Positions 37,899 to 46,178 of a DNA stretch of 64,000 bases are shown in pieces. How positions within the stretch are numbered: position 1 is the first letter of the stretch; the number at the start of each line of letters is the position of its first letter. The stretch is from Christiangramia sp. (GTDB lineage: Bacteria; Bacteroidota; Bacteroidia; Flavobacteriales; Flavobacteriaceae): assembly GCF_029937855.1 (NCBI RefSeq), contig NZ_JAPYPC010000002.1:124001-188000 (forward strand), given 5' to 3'. Below the pieces are notes generated by a model. It did no database searches and was not told the origin of the DNA. It was given only the letters and a program-made list of their open reading frames with translations. The translations under genes and the position numbers were made by a program.

Positions 37899-39380
37899 AT
37901 GAAAATAAGAATTTTACTAACCCTATGTTTCCTTAGTGCATTCTCACATACTGCGCAGGAGAATAGAGAAATAGAATGCTGGATAACCAGTCAGGATCGC
38001 ACTAGACTTTTTCAAAAAGGAAATAAAACTGCTTCTTTTTCTAAGGAAAATAATCCCCGATATCCCGCCATTATTATTGATCCGAATCAAACCATGCAGG
38101 CTATTGATGGTTTCGGATTTGCCGTTACTGGTGGAAGTGCGGAGCTTCTGATGAAAATGGAAGCTAAAAAGCGAAGGGAAATTCTGCAAAATGTTTATGG
38201 CACCAATCCTGAGGACATAGGTGTAAGTTATGTGAGGTTGAGTATAGGATCTTCTGATCTAAATAGTTTCACTTTTTCTTACAATGATTTAGAACAAGGA
38301 GAAACAGACTATAAATTGGAAAAATTTTCACTTGGCCAGGACCTGCAGGATGTAGTGCCGGTTATGAGGGAAATTTTAGAAATTAATCCTGAAATCAAAG
38401 TAATGGGGTCCCCATGGTCTGCTCCTTTATGGATGAAAACTAATGATAATATTCGTGGAGGGAAATTAAAAGAAGATTGTTATGAAGTATATGCAGATTA
38501 CTTTGTGAAATATATTCTTGAAATGAAAGAACAAGGGATTCCTATAGATGCAATCACCATTCAAAACGAACCAATGAATTCTCGCAATACTCCAAGTATG
38601 TCTTGGTTCTGGTTTGAACAGGCAGATTTTATAAAAAAACATTTAGGACCTAAATTCAAGGAAAATAAACTTAGTACTAAAATTGTGATTTTCGATCATA
38701 ACACAGATAGACCGGATTATCCCTTGAGTATTCTACAGGATACTACAGCTAGTAAATTTATTGATGGTTCGGCCTTCCATAATTATCGAGGTAATATGGA
38801 AACCATGTCAATAATTCACCGTGCTCGTCCTGACAAACACATTTATTTTACCGAACAAATGGTTACCGAAAACCCTCAAAGTGATTCGATCGATATTACA
38901 GAACCTGTAAACCGATTGGTGATACAAGGAATTAATAACTGGAGTCGAAATATCATTTTATGGAATCTGGCCGCAGATCCAGAAAATGATCCACACACCG
39001 ATAACGGTGGTTGTTCAATGTGCCAGGGAGCTCTAACAATTGATGGCAATAAGGTTTCTCGAAATTTGGCATTTTATACTATTGCCCATGCCTCAAAATT
39101 GGTAAGACCAGGATCACGCAGAATTTATTCTACTCAGGGGGATGACCCGATTGTATACATTTACCAGGACGAACAGCGACCTATGGTAAATAGGGTATGG
39201 TCCAGTAGTCAAAATAACCTTTTGCCCAATGTGGCCTTTAAAACGCCTGATGATAAGATCGTCCTAGTTGTAGCCAATACCAGTTCAGGCAAAAATTCTT
39301 TTAAGATTCAGTACGGTGGAGAGTATGCAGTTTTAAGTCTCGATCCAGGCTCGGTAGGAACATTTACCTGGAAAATTTAA
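37899..39380 (+). CDS. GH30-family glycoside hydrolase
   Basis: 493 aa. Signal peptide (about 1-20). GH30 features: MQAIDGFGFAVTGGSAELL, VSYVRLSIGSSDLNSFTFSY, MGSPWSAPLWMK, acid/base Glu in AITIQNEPMNSRN and nucleophile Glu in YFTEQMV; a C-terminal beta-sandwich (about 410-493). Subfamily is probably GH30_3-like (beta-glucosidase or beta-1,6-glucanase). In this locus it may remove glucose from glucomannan; that is inferred. Confidence 0.9.
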   Translation: MKIRILLTLCFLSAFSHTAQENREIECWITSQDRTRLFQKGNKTASFSKENNPRYPAIIIDPNQTMQAIDGFGFAVTGGSAELLMKMEAKKRREILQNVYGTNPEDIGVSYVRLSIGSSDLNSFTFSYNDLEQGETDYKLEKFSLGQDLQDVVPVMREILEINPEIKVMGSPWSAPLWMKTNDNIRGGKLKEDCYEVYADYFVKYILEMKEQGIPIDAITIQNEPMNSRNTPSMSWFWFEQADFIKKHLGPKFKENKLSTKIVIFDHNTDRPDYPLSILQDTTASKFIDGSAFHNYRGNMETMSIIHRARPDKHIYFTEQMVTENPQSDSIDITEPVNRLVIQGINNWSRNIILWNLAADPENDPHTDNGGCSMCQGALTIDGNKVSRNLAFYTIAHASKLVRPGSRRIYSTQGDDPIVYIYQDEQRPMVNRVWSSSQNNLLPNVAFKTPDDKIVLVVANTSSGKNSFKIQYGGEYAVLSLDPGSVGTFTWKI

Positions 39381-39387
39381 AATAATA

Positions 39388-40548
39388 ATGAAGAATAACA
39401 AAATATATTTAATCGTATTCCTCCTGATCATTTTAGGGAGTTCATACAATTATGGTCAGGGAAACCCATTTAGTACTAAGGGTTGGTGGGGCCCGGCGGC
39501 ACCAAAATTTTCTCCTGTAGTTAGCGGTGACAATAGCATTACCTTCAGATTGAAAGAACCAGAGGCAACTTCAGTTGAACTTCATTTTGGAGAATGGGAT
39601 GTACAAAAAAAGGTAATGTTAAAAGATAAAGATGGCAACTGGACTGTTACCTTGGATAGTGTGCCACCGGGAATTTACCAATATAATTTTTTTGTAAATG
39701 GTCACTTCAGAAAACTGGATCCGGAAAACCCCAATATTAAGGTTGGTACTAAAGTGTATGGTAGTATTGTGGAGGTTCCGGGCGACCCTGCGAGGTTTGA
39801 TGAACTTCAGGATGTTCCCCATGGGGATGTGCATATTATAAATTATAGGTCTAAAACATTAGGCCGCATTCGAAAAATGTTTGTCTATGTGCCAAAAATA
39901 TATCTGGCTTCACCAGAGAAAAAATTTCCAGTACTGTACTTACGCCATGGAGGAGGGGATAATGAAGGTAGTTGGGTAAATGACGGGCATGCGAATATTA
40001 TTCTTGATAATTTGATCAATGAAGGGAAAGCAAAGCCGATGCTCATTGTTATGTCTAACGGTTTAATTGACGGATCTTGGGCCAGTGGAAGTACAGTTGA
40101 AGGAATGGAATATTTAGAAGAGGAGTTATTTAAAGATATTATTCCAGTGATTGAAAAGCGTTACCATGTTAGTAAAAATAAAGATGATAGGGCAATTGCA
40201 GGCCTTTCAATGGGCGGTGGCCAAGCTGTAGTAATAGGTATGAGAAACCCTGATAAGTTTTCGTACGTTGGAGATTTTAGTGCAGGCATTTTAAGTGATC
40301 CGGAAATAAATATGGGAACATATATCCCAGGGGTTTTTAATAAATCTGAACTTTTAAATAAATCTTTAGAATTACTCTGGATAGCCTGTGGCAGTAAAGA
40401 TCCTAGGTTTGAGGGGCATAAACAATTTGTAACCCAATTAGAGAATAACGGAATTGATGCTGAATTTTATGTGGCATCATACGGCCACGAATGGCAATTT
40501 TGGAGAGAGCAGTTAAGAAGTTTTACTGAAAGGCTATTCAAAAATTAA
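39388..40548 (+). CDS. CE1-like esterase with N-terminal CBM48-like domain
   Basis: 386 aa. Signal peptide (1-23). Early-set/CBM48-like domain (about 40-125: ITFRLKEPEATSVELHF, GIYQYNFFVNG), then an esterase-D/CE1 alpha/beta hydrolase with nucleophile GLSMGGGQA and a C-terminal catalytic-His segment SYGHEWQFWR. It probably removes acetyl or feruloyl groups from decorated mannan. It starts 7 nt after the GH30 gene. Confidence 0.88.
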   Translation: MKNNKIYLIVFLLIILGSSYNYGQGNPFSTKGWWGPAAPKFSPVVSGDNSITFRLKEPEATSVELHFGEWDVQKKVMLKDKDGNWTVTLDSVPPGIYQYNFFVNGHFRKLDPENPNIKVGTKVYGSIVEVPGDPARFDELQDVPHGDVHIINYRSKTLGRIRKMFVYVPKIYLASPEKKFPVLYLRHGGGDNEGSWVNDGHANIILDNLINEGKAKPMLIVMSNGLIDGSWASGSTVEGMEYLEEELFKDIIPVIEKRYHVSKNKDDRAIAGLSMGGGQAVVIGMRNPDKFSYVGDFSAGILSDPEINMGTYIPGVFNKSELLNKSLELLWIACGSKDPRFEGHKQFVTQLENNGIDAEFYVASYGHEWQFWREQLRSFTERLFKN

Positions 40549-40564
40549 AGATTTAAATACGAAA

Positions 40565-41392
40565 ATGCATAGATTATCTTGGATCTGCATAATTCTATTT
40601 TCATGGATTTTTACGGCCAATAGTCAGGTAAATAAAGAGAAGCAGGCAGTTTTTGATATAAACTATTACCCTGACTCGTTACAGACCTCTCAGGATATTA
40701 TCGCAAAATGTACACTTGATGTTTATTACTCCGAATTATCCAAAGACAATGTAACAATCATTTACATCCATGGGGGCTGGTTAAAAGGAGGAGATAAAAT
40801 TGAATTACCTAAAGAATTATTGGATACCGGGCTAAATATTGTAAGTGTTAATTATAGACTTTCTCCTAAAGTTAAGGCCCCACTTTATATAGAAGATGTT
40901 GCCGCCGCTATTGCATGGACATTTAAAAACGTAAAAGATTATGGAGGTGATGAGGAGAAAATATTCTTAATGGGTTATTCAGCTGGCGGTTATCTGGCTA
41001 GTTTAGTTGGTTTGGATAAAAAATGGTTAAGTAATTACGGAATAAACACAAATCAATTGGCAGGTTTGTTCATTCTAAGTGGTCAGATGGTAACTCATTC
41101 AACTATAATTGAAGAAATGGGATATCCGGATAATAAAATACTTATTGATGAATATGCACCACTTAATCATATTACTAATAATGCACCTCCATTAATATTA
41201 TTTACCGGTGATAGAATTATGGACATACCAGGTAGATATGAAGAAAATTTATTTCTAAAAAACATGATGGAGGTCTCCGGACATAATTATACCAAGTTAT
41301 TTGAATTGCAGGGATATGGGCATTCTAACGTTGTTCCTGCAATACCATTAATCATGAATGAAGTCCAATCAATAATTAATCATGAAAAATAA
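40565..41392 (+). CDS. Alpha/beta-hydrolase esterase (carbohydrate esterase-like)
   Basis: 275 aa. Signal peptide (about 1-20, TANSQ). Oxyanion motif IYIHGGWLKGGDK, nucleophile elbow GYSAGGYLAS, C-terminal His in GYGHSNVVPAI. It resembles the BD-FAE/hormone-sensitive-lipase-like group found in hemicellulose loci; deacetylation of mannan is inferred. Its end overlaps the next gene's start by 11 nt. Confidence 0.87.
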   Translation: MHRLSWICIILFSWIFTANSQVNKEKQAVFDINYYPDSLQTSQDIIAKCTLDVYYSELSKDNVTIIYIHGGWLKGGDKIELPKELLDTGLNIVSVNYRLSPKVKAPLYIEDVAAAIAWTFKNVKDYGGDEEKIFLMGYSAGGYLASLVGLDKKWLSNYGINTNQLAGLFILSGQMVTHSTIIEEMGYPDNKILIDEYAPLNHITNNAPPLILFTGDRIMDIPGRYEENLFLKNMMEVSGHNYTKLFELQGYGHSNVVPAIPLIMNEVQSIINHEK

Positions 41393-42695
41393 TCGGAGGT
41401 ATAAATCATCATTTGCATTAATAACAATACTCTTTTTTCTTTGGGGTTTCATAACTGTTCTAGTTGATTCATTAATTCCTCGGTTAAAAGAAATTTTTAC
41501 TTTATCTTATTTCCAGGCTGGGCTGGTTCAGTTTGCATTTTTTGGGGCCTATATGATACTATCAATACCAGCTGGGTACCTTCTTTCTAAAATAGGTTAC
41601 AAAAGAGGAATTATAGTTGGTCTCGTAACAATGGCATTAGGATGTTTGCTTTTTTATCCAGCATCATCTCTTCGTGCTTTTGGTCTATTTATGCTTGCAT
41701 ATTTCACATTGGCAGCGGGAATAACCTTTTTACAAGTTGCGGCTAATCCATACGTTACTGTGCTGGGTCCTGAGAAACATGCTTCCAGTCGCTTAAACCT
41801 TTCTCAGGCGTTCAACTCTTTAGGGACGGCGGTAGCACCGGCAATAGGAGCACTTTTTATTTTAAAAGACAAGGTATTGACAATTTCTGATATTGAAAGG
41901 CTCAGTAAAAGTGCAAGGCATGATTATTATATTGACGAAGCAGCTACTGTGCAGATTCCATTTTTGGGAATCGCTGCGTTTATAGGAGTGATAGCTTTAC
42001 TTTTTTGCTTTGTCAACCTTCCAAAGATTGGAGATACGGCCTCTTCAAATAATTACCGGGGTGTATTGCGAAATAAAAATTTGATATTGGGGGCCTTTGG
42101 AATTTTCTTTTATGTGGGTGCAGAGGTTTCCTTAGGAAGTTATATGGTGAATTATTTTCTTAGTTTAAATATTCAGGAAATAACTCTTAGTACTCCGTTC
42201 ATGGTTTGGATAGCCGAAGGAATTTTGAATACGGGGGCCACTTCCTCGAGTGATATGGCTTTAGTGGGGGTTTTCGTAACATTCTACTGGACGGGAGCCA
42301 TGGTAGGACGTTTTATAGGATCTTATTTAACAAAAATAATTAATCCTGCAAAGGTATTAATAGCTTTTGCTACGTGCGCAATAATCATGATTTTGCTTTC
42401 TTCCTTAATGTCAGGTCTATTAGCGATGTGGGCAATCATTTTCGTAGGTTTTTTCAATTCTATTATGTTTCCAACTATTTTCAGTTTGGCACTCGATGGA
42501 CTAGGAAATGATAAACCCCAGGGGTCTGGAATCCTTTGTACTATGATAATGGGAGGAGCCGTTATCCCTCCGGCATTTGGGTTCTTAACCGATTCTTTCG
42601 GATTTGGTATGGCTTTTTTACTTGTAATTCTCTGTTATGCCTATATCATTTTCTACGGAACCAGAAATAAATCAAATAATGTTTCAATTATCTAA
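41382..42695 (+). CDS. MFS sugar transporter, FucP/GluP-like
   Basis: 437 aa with 12 hydrophobic helices. Features of the fucose permease/glucose-galactose transporter group: FLWGFITVLVDSLIPRLKEIF in helix 1 and GITFLQVAANPYVTVLGPEK, then LNLSQAFNSLGTAVAPAIGA. It imports monosaccharides such as mannose or glucose by proton symport. It is translationally coupled to the preceding esterase and 45 nt before the mannose-6-phosphate isomerase. Confidence 0.92.
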   Translation: MKNNRRYKSSFALITILFFLWGFITVLVDSLIPRLKEIFTLSYFQAGLVQFAFFGAYMILSIPAGYLLSKIGYKRGIIVGLVTMALGCLLFYPASSLRAFGLFMLAYFTLAAGITFLQVAANPYVTVLGPEKHASSRLNLSQAFNSLGTAVAPAIGALFILKDKVLTISDIERLSKSARHDYYIDEAATVQIPFLGIAAFIGVIALLFCFVNLPKIGDTASSNNYRGVLRNKNLILGAFGIFFYVGAEVSLGSYMVNYFLSLNIQEITLSTPFMVWIAEGILNTGATSSSDMALVGVFVTFYWTGAMVGRFIGSYLTKIINPAKVLIAFATCAIIMILLSSLMSGLLAMWAIIFVGFFNSIMFPTIFSLALDGLGNDKPQGSGILCTMIMGGAVIPPAFGFLTDSFGFGMAFLLVILCYAYIIFYGTRNKSNNVSII

Positions 42696-42740
42696 TATCG
42701 GAATCAGTTAATTTTAAAAATAGTAGAAAAAATATTAATT

Positions 42741-43724
42741 ATGACATCTGAAAAATTTATTCCGTATGGAATTAGGTTTAAGCCCATCATCAAAGATAAA
42801 ATCTGGGGAGGCTCCAAATTAAGGAATCTCCTTGGGAAGTCGGCTTCTGATAAGGCTGGTGAAAGCTGGGAGATCTCAACTGTAGAAGGTAATATCTCTG
42901 AAGTAAAAAATGGTGTATATGCGGGTTTGAATTTGGATGAACTGCTTGAGCATTTTCCCGACGAGATTTTGGGAAAGTATGTAGTTGACAGATTTGGTGG
43001 AAAATTTCCTTTGCTGATCAAGTATATAGATGCTTCCAGGAACTTATCTGTTCAGGTGCATCCAGGGGATGAAATGGCCAAGAAAAAGCATGATTCCTTC
43101 GGAAAAACAGAAATGTGGTATGTGATGCAGGCTGACGAAGGAGCAATGATAAACGTTGGCTGGAAAAATAGAATCAGTTCAGAAGAATACAGTGAAAGTT
43201 TAAAAAAAGGGACAATAACCGATCATCTTAATTTCATTAAGGTTCAAGAGGGAGATACTTTTTTTATTAAGGCCGGGAAAGTGCATGCGATTGGAGAAGG
43301 TGTTATGTTAGCTGAAATCCAGCAGACTTCAGATATCACTTATAGGGTTTATGATTGGGACAGGATAGACGAAAATGGAAAATCCCGAGAATTACATACT
43401 GAGTTGGCGGCGGAAGCAATGAATTATAATGTTGTTGATGACCATACTGTCAATTATTCAATTAATAATAATAGTACTTCGAATCTTGTTGATTGCAGAT
43501 TTTTTACAACTAACCTTATTAAGGTTAATGGGGAAATTAAAAGGGATTACTCCTATCTAAAGTCATTTGTAGTATTAATGTCTGTTGAGGGAGAGGTTGA
43601 GATTGGAATAAATGGCAAGAATGATCATCTCAAGCAAGGAGAATCAATACTAATTCCCGCCATCTGTGATTTCGCCCATATGACAAGTGAACATTCAAAA
43701 TTACTTGAAGTTTATATTTCATAG
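42741..43724 (+). CDS. manA: Mannose-6-phosphate isomerase, type I
   Basis: 327 aa. Zn-binding residues in NLSVQVHPGDEMA and KTEMWYVMQA, and the motif GKVHAIGEGVMLAEIQQTSDITYRVYDWDR. It interconverts mannose-6-phosphate and fructose-6-phosphate, feeding mannose into glycolysis and closing the mannan pathway. No signal peptide. It is the last gene of the plus-strand mannan block and converges on the dead-Cas12f gene across a 201-bp spacer. Confidence 0.94.
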   Translation: MTSEKFIPYGIRFKPIIKDKIWGGSKLRNLLGKSASDKAGESWEISTVEGNISEVKNGVYAGLNLDELLEHFPDEILGKYVVDRFGGKFPLLIKYIDASRNLSVQVHPGDEMAKKKHDSFGKTEMWYVMQADEGAMINVGWKNRISSEEYSESLKKGTITDHLNFIKVQEGDTFFIKAGKVHAIGEGVMLAEIQQTSDITYRVYDWDRIDENGKSRELHTELAAEAMNYNVVDDHTVNYSINNNSTSNLVDCRFFTTNLIKVNGEIKRDYSYLKSFVVLMSVEGEVEIGINGKNDHLKQGESILIPAICDFAHMTSEHSKLLEVYIS

Positions 43725-43846
43725 ATATGTTAAAATTTAGATTATCTCAAATAAAATGAATGTCCAATTTTGAGGTAAAATTTGTTCTATCTTGATTGTG
43801 TATTTAAAATGTGAGGCAATCTAATTATTGTTATAAGCAAGCCCAC

Positions 43847-43925
43847 GCGTTGTATATGCTCTACGCATTTAGTGAGTGTCTTAGACCTCACCTTGCGGGT
43901 GTACAGGCACCCTCGCAACTAAAAC
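43847..43925 (-). ncRNA. Candidate guide-RNA scaffold downstream of the dead-Cas12f gene
   Basis: Read on the minus strand directly after the Cas12f-like stop: hairpin 1 TTGC-GA-GGGTG...CACCC-GCAA (43893-43918), hairpin 2 GTGAG-GTC-TAA-GAC-A-CTCAC (43872-43891) and a weaker hairpin 3 GCGT...ACGC (43847-43866). Stacked stems abutting the effector stop, with no ORF, fit a TnpB omega-RNA or Cas12f-type scaffold whose guide would lie 3' of it, toward 43830-43780. The guide boundary and target are not determinable here. Part of the segment (TATACAACGCG, GGGCTTGC) also resembles the cassette-boundary repeats, so it may instead be boundary sequence. Confidence 0.45.
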
Positions 43926-45047
43926 TTAATCTATAATAAGTTCTACCCCGGCCTTTTCGGCCTTGTATTTTATTTTGGTCATTAGTTCAAAGTAACTCCA
44001 GTTCCTCACCACAAATTCTTCCTCCTTGGCTATTTCTGATTTTTCTTTTTGATTCAATAACAGAAGAGTTCCTGCCTGATGTTTAACGCAGAAATCTATG
44101 AGTTTCCTGCTATAGACATGGAGGCGATTATGTACATAATTTCTCTCGGTATCACGAAACGTGGTCAGAGCTTTTGTTTTTCTTTTACGGCCTTTTCCAG
44201 ATCTGGCATACGTAACTCCGTGTTTTGCTCTTTTTATAGCAGCCTGTATGGCAAGTCGTCTGTATAAAAATTCCTCTCGTGTACCAATGGTATGCTTCTT
44301 CCTACCAATTTTTACTATAATTGGATATTCAAGGGACAGCGTAGCCTCGGCGATCACTTCAGGTTTGAGTTCATGTTTCTCCTTTTCTATCTCAAATACA
44401 GGAAGCCAGAAGATCTTACCATCCTTTAGTTTTATATGAGAGGTGCAGAGTTTGAGTTCTCCATTCATAACCCTTTCCAGTAAAACTCGCTTATCAGAAA
44501 AGTCTCTTCCCAAATAGGTCTTTAAGGGTATTTTGAATAACCGAAAACAGAAAGCTCTATTCTCTTCATTATAGGTTATTTTACTCATGCCTTCTGTATC
44601 GAATGGAAAAGCCATATCCCTCCTGAAATTTTTTAAAGAACGCTCACCCTTCCAGTATTCGAGTTTTTCTTTATTAAAAGAGCTATATAAGCTACTTTTT
44701 AGATTAGTTAAAATATTAGTAGGGATTTCACCTTTAAACCGGTTGGATACCACCCGATAAGTGGTATGGATTCGCGAACCATTTAAAATGCCGAGGTCGT
44801 CCTTTTTTTCATCTGCAAGTTTATACTTAACCTCTTCTGATAAATAGAGAAAGTCTTTGATCATTTCCTGAACGTACAGGTGAGTGACCATAAGATTGGC
44901 AGCCCGATAAGCCCTGTTTTGCCACTGGTAGAGTGTATTCATCGCTTCTTTTCGCTCTTCTTTAGTGGGTAGGTCTACCAGCAGCTGGATTTTCCGCGTC
45001 AATTTCATCGTCTTATTTGCCATATCAAGCCATTTGTAATTGATCAT
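43926..45047 (-). CDS. Nuclease-dead Cas12f/TnpB-like protein
   Basis: 373 aa from ATG 45047; an in-frame ATG at 45023, just after the sigma stop, would give MANKTMKL and 365 aa. Layout is Cas12f/TnpB-like: N-terminal helical REC/WED region (about 1-225), then a RuvC-like fold from about 232, a basic bridge segment (GKGRKRKTKALTT), the helix RNYVHNRLHVYSRKLIDF and WSYFELMTKIKYKAEKAG. All catalytic positions look lost: RuvC-I reads TLSLEYP where GxDxG is expected (Ser238 for Asp), RuvC-II reads LLLLNQK (Asn332 for Glu), and the protein ends at VELIID before the zinc finger and RuvC-III Asp. It is translationally coupled to the ECF sigma gene. Inference: RNA-guided DNA binding without cleavage, recruiting the sigma factor. 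Confidence 0.85.
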   Translation of the reverse strand: MINYKWLDMANKTMKLTRKIQLLVDLPTKEERKEAMNTLYQWQNRAYRAANLMVTHLYVQEMIKDFLYLSEEVKYKLADEKKDDLGILNGSRIHTTYRVVSNRFKGEIPTNILTNLKSSLYSSFNKEKLEYWKGERSLKNFRRDMAFPFDTEGMSKITYNEENRAFCFRLFKIPLKTYLGRDFSDKRVLLERVMNGELKLCTSHIKLKDGKIFWLPVFEIEKEKHELKPEVIAEATLSLEYPIIVKIGRKKHTIGTREEFLYRRLAIQAAIKRAKHGVTYARSGKGRKRKTKALTTFRDTERNYVHNRLHVYSRKLIDFCVKHQAGTLLLLNQKEKSEIAKEEEFVVRNWSYFELMTKIKYKAEKAGVELIID

Positions 45048-45810
45048 TGTGTTTCTCCTGCATTAGCTTATAAGCCGCTGTAAATACAGCATGTACTTGC
45101 TTTTGAGATAGATTAAGTTCAGTGGCAATAACTTCAAAGGAATATTTCTTCACACATCGCAGCTCCAATACTTTTTGTTGTTCAGTTGAAATTTCATCCT
45201 GAACTTTTCCTTTCACAATAGGTTGCGGCTTAGATTCTGGTTTACTATCATGGTTGAGAATATTTTTAAGATCCTGAATGGCTTGCTTTACCTCATTACT
45301 GGCTTCGGTTATACTTATTCCCATGACCCTGGCAATCACCTTATACCGAAACCCATATTTCAAACAGAGTTCAATAAGTCTTTTTCGTTCTGGAATTAGT
45401 AAGGGTAATACTTTTTGTACGAGTTCAAAATCTTCCTGTTGAGATTCATGGTCCTTCTGGTTCTTGATATCTTCTTTGGGATCATACCCTGCAAGATAAT
45501 CCTGATAGTTCTCATAGCTTTCTAAAGAATTTATTTTCTGGAAGAACTTACGCTTGGGGCTAGTATAATAGGTATAACATTTTCTTTTCATCACCATTCT
45601 CAAAAAGAAGAAAAGATGTTTCTCTGATTCGATCTTATCCCGGTTCGCCCATAATTTTAAAAAAGTATCCTGGACTAAACATTCTATAATGAAATCATCA
45701 TTGATAATTCCTTTACCCAACCAGTAAACCATTCGGCTGTATCGGTTATGTATAAATTTTAAAGCAGCAGGATGACCCTGTGATAATAATTCATAATAAT
45801 CATGTGACAT
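45025..45810 (-). CDS. ECF-type sigma factor with extra C-terminal HTH, partner of dead Cas12f
   Basis: 261 aa, long for an ECF sigma. Sigma-2 region about 10-85 (AALKFIHNRYSRMVYWLG, VQDTFLKLWANRDKI); charged linker; sigma-4 region about 131-184 (RKRLIELCLKYGFRYKVIAR, MGISITEASNEVKQAI); Pro/Lys linker; second sigma-4-like HTH about 207-253 (QQKVLELRCVKKYSFEVIAT, LNLSQKQVHAVF). There is no anti-sigma gene or FecR partner next to it. The stop TGA at 45027-45025 overlaps the Cas12f-like gene (from 45047) or directly abuts its internal ATG. Upstream on the same strand is a 59-aa HTH gene 78 bp away. Confidence 0.9.
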   Translation of the reverse strand: MSHDYYELLSQGHPAALKFIHNRYSRMVYWLGKGIINDDFIIECLVQDTFLKLWANRDKIESEKHLFFFLRMVMKRKCYTYYTSPKRKFFQKINSLESYENYQDYLAGYDPKEDIKNQKDHESQQEDFELVQKVLPLLIPERKRLIELCLKYGFRYKVIARVMGISITEASNEVKQAIQDLKNILNHDSKPESKPQPIVKGKVQDEISTEQQKVLELRCVKKYSFEVIATELNLSQKQVHAVFTAAYKLMQEKHNDQLQMA

Positions 45811-45888
45811 AAGAATTTTCTTTTCTTGAGTTATTTAATCAGAGCGATTTATTCCTAAATGAGGTGCCTATTTTTAAATTCTATAACT

Positions 45889-46068
45889 TTATTCTCCGAC
45901 CTTCAGGGCTTTTTCCACTTGTTCCAACATTTTATAATATTCTGCAATTAATTCATCTGCATATATCGGAGTTCGATCACCGCTTAGACAATATCTTATG
46001 TAACGAGGAGTCACATCGTATTTACAAGCAAGGGCTTTTACTACTCCAGTGTTATAAGTTTTCTTCAT
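45889..46068 (-). CDS. Small HTH (Cro-like) DNA-binding protein, 59 aa
   Basis: A short gene, ATG 46066-46068 to TAA 45889-45891. The product has a helix-turn-helix pattern (VVKALACKYDVTPRYIRYCLSGDR) followed by an amphipathic helix (DELIAEYYKMLEQVEKAL), like short phage/plasmid regulators of Flavobacteriia. It is the first gene of the minus-strand unit leading to the sigma factor and dead Cas12f, and faces a divergent regulator, with palindromes between them. Probably an autoregulator of the module. Confidence 0.75.
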   Translation of the reverse strand: MKKTYNTGVVKALACKYDVTPRYIRYCLSGDRTPIYADELIAEYYKMLEQVEKALKVGE

Positions 46069-46097
46069 AAATTACGTAAGTTTGCTTGTTCGGTGGC

Positions 46098-46175
46098 TTG
46101 TTCCTTTGTTGGGAACAAAACCAAATATAGTTGATAATTTTCAACTAAACTAACTTTTTGAAGATAATTATCTTC
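46098..46175. promoter_or_regulatory. Divergent control region: promoter and three palindromic operators
   Basis: Inverted repeats TTGTTCC/GGAACAA (46098-46118), AGTTGA/TCAACT (46129-46146) and a perfect 16-bp palindrome GAAGATAATTATCTTC (46160-46175). A minus-strand -7 box TATATTTG (46122-46129 complement, matching TAnnTTTG) sits exactly between the first two, 53 nt from the small HTH start. The palindrome ends 3 nt before the ATG of the plus-strand regulator. This is the layout of a phage-like two-repressor switch. Confidence 0.65.
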
Positions 46176-46178
46176 TGT

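Noticed and set aside
44079-44439. Plus-strand open frames inside the dead-Cas12f gene
   Set aside because: They are antisense to a clearly conserved coding sequence and show no family features.
43926-45047. Ordinary IS200/IS605 TnpB transposon
   Set aside because: No TnpA gene, no zinc-finger or complete RuvC, and a fixed overlap with a sigma-factor gene; an exapted protein explains the data better.
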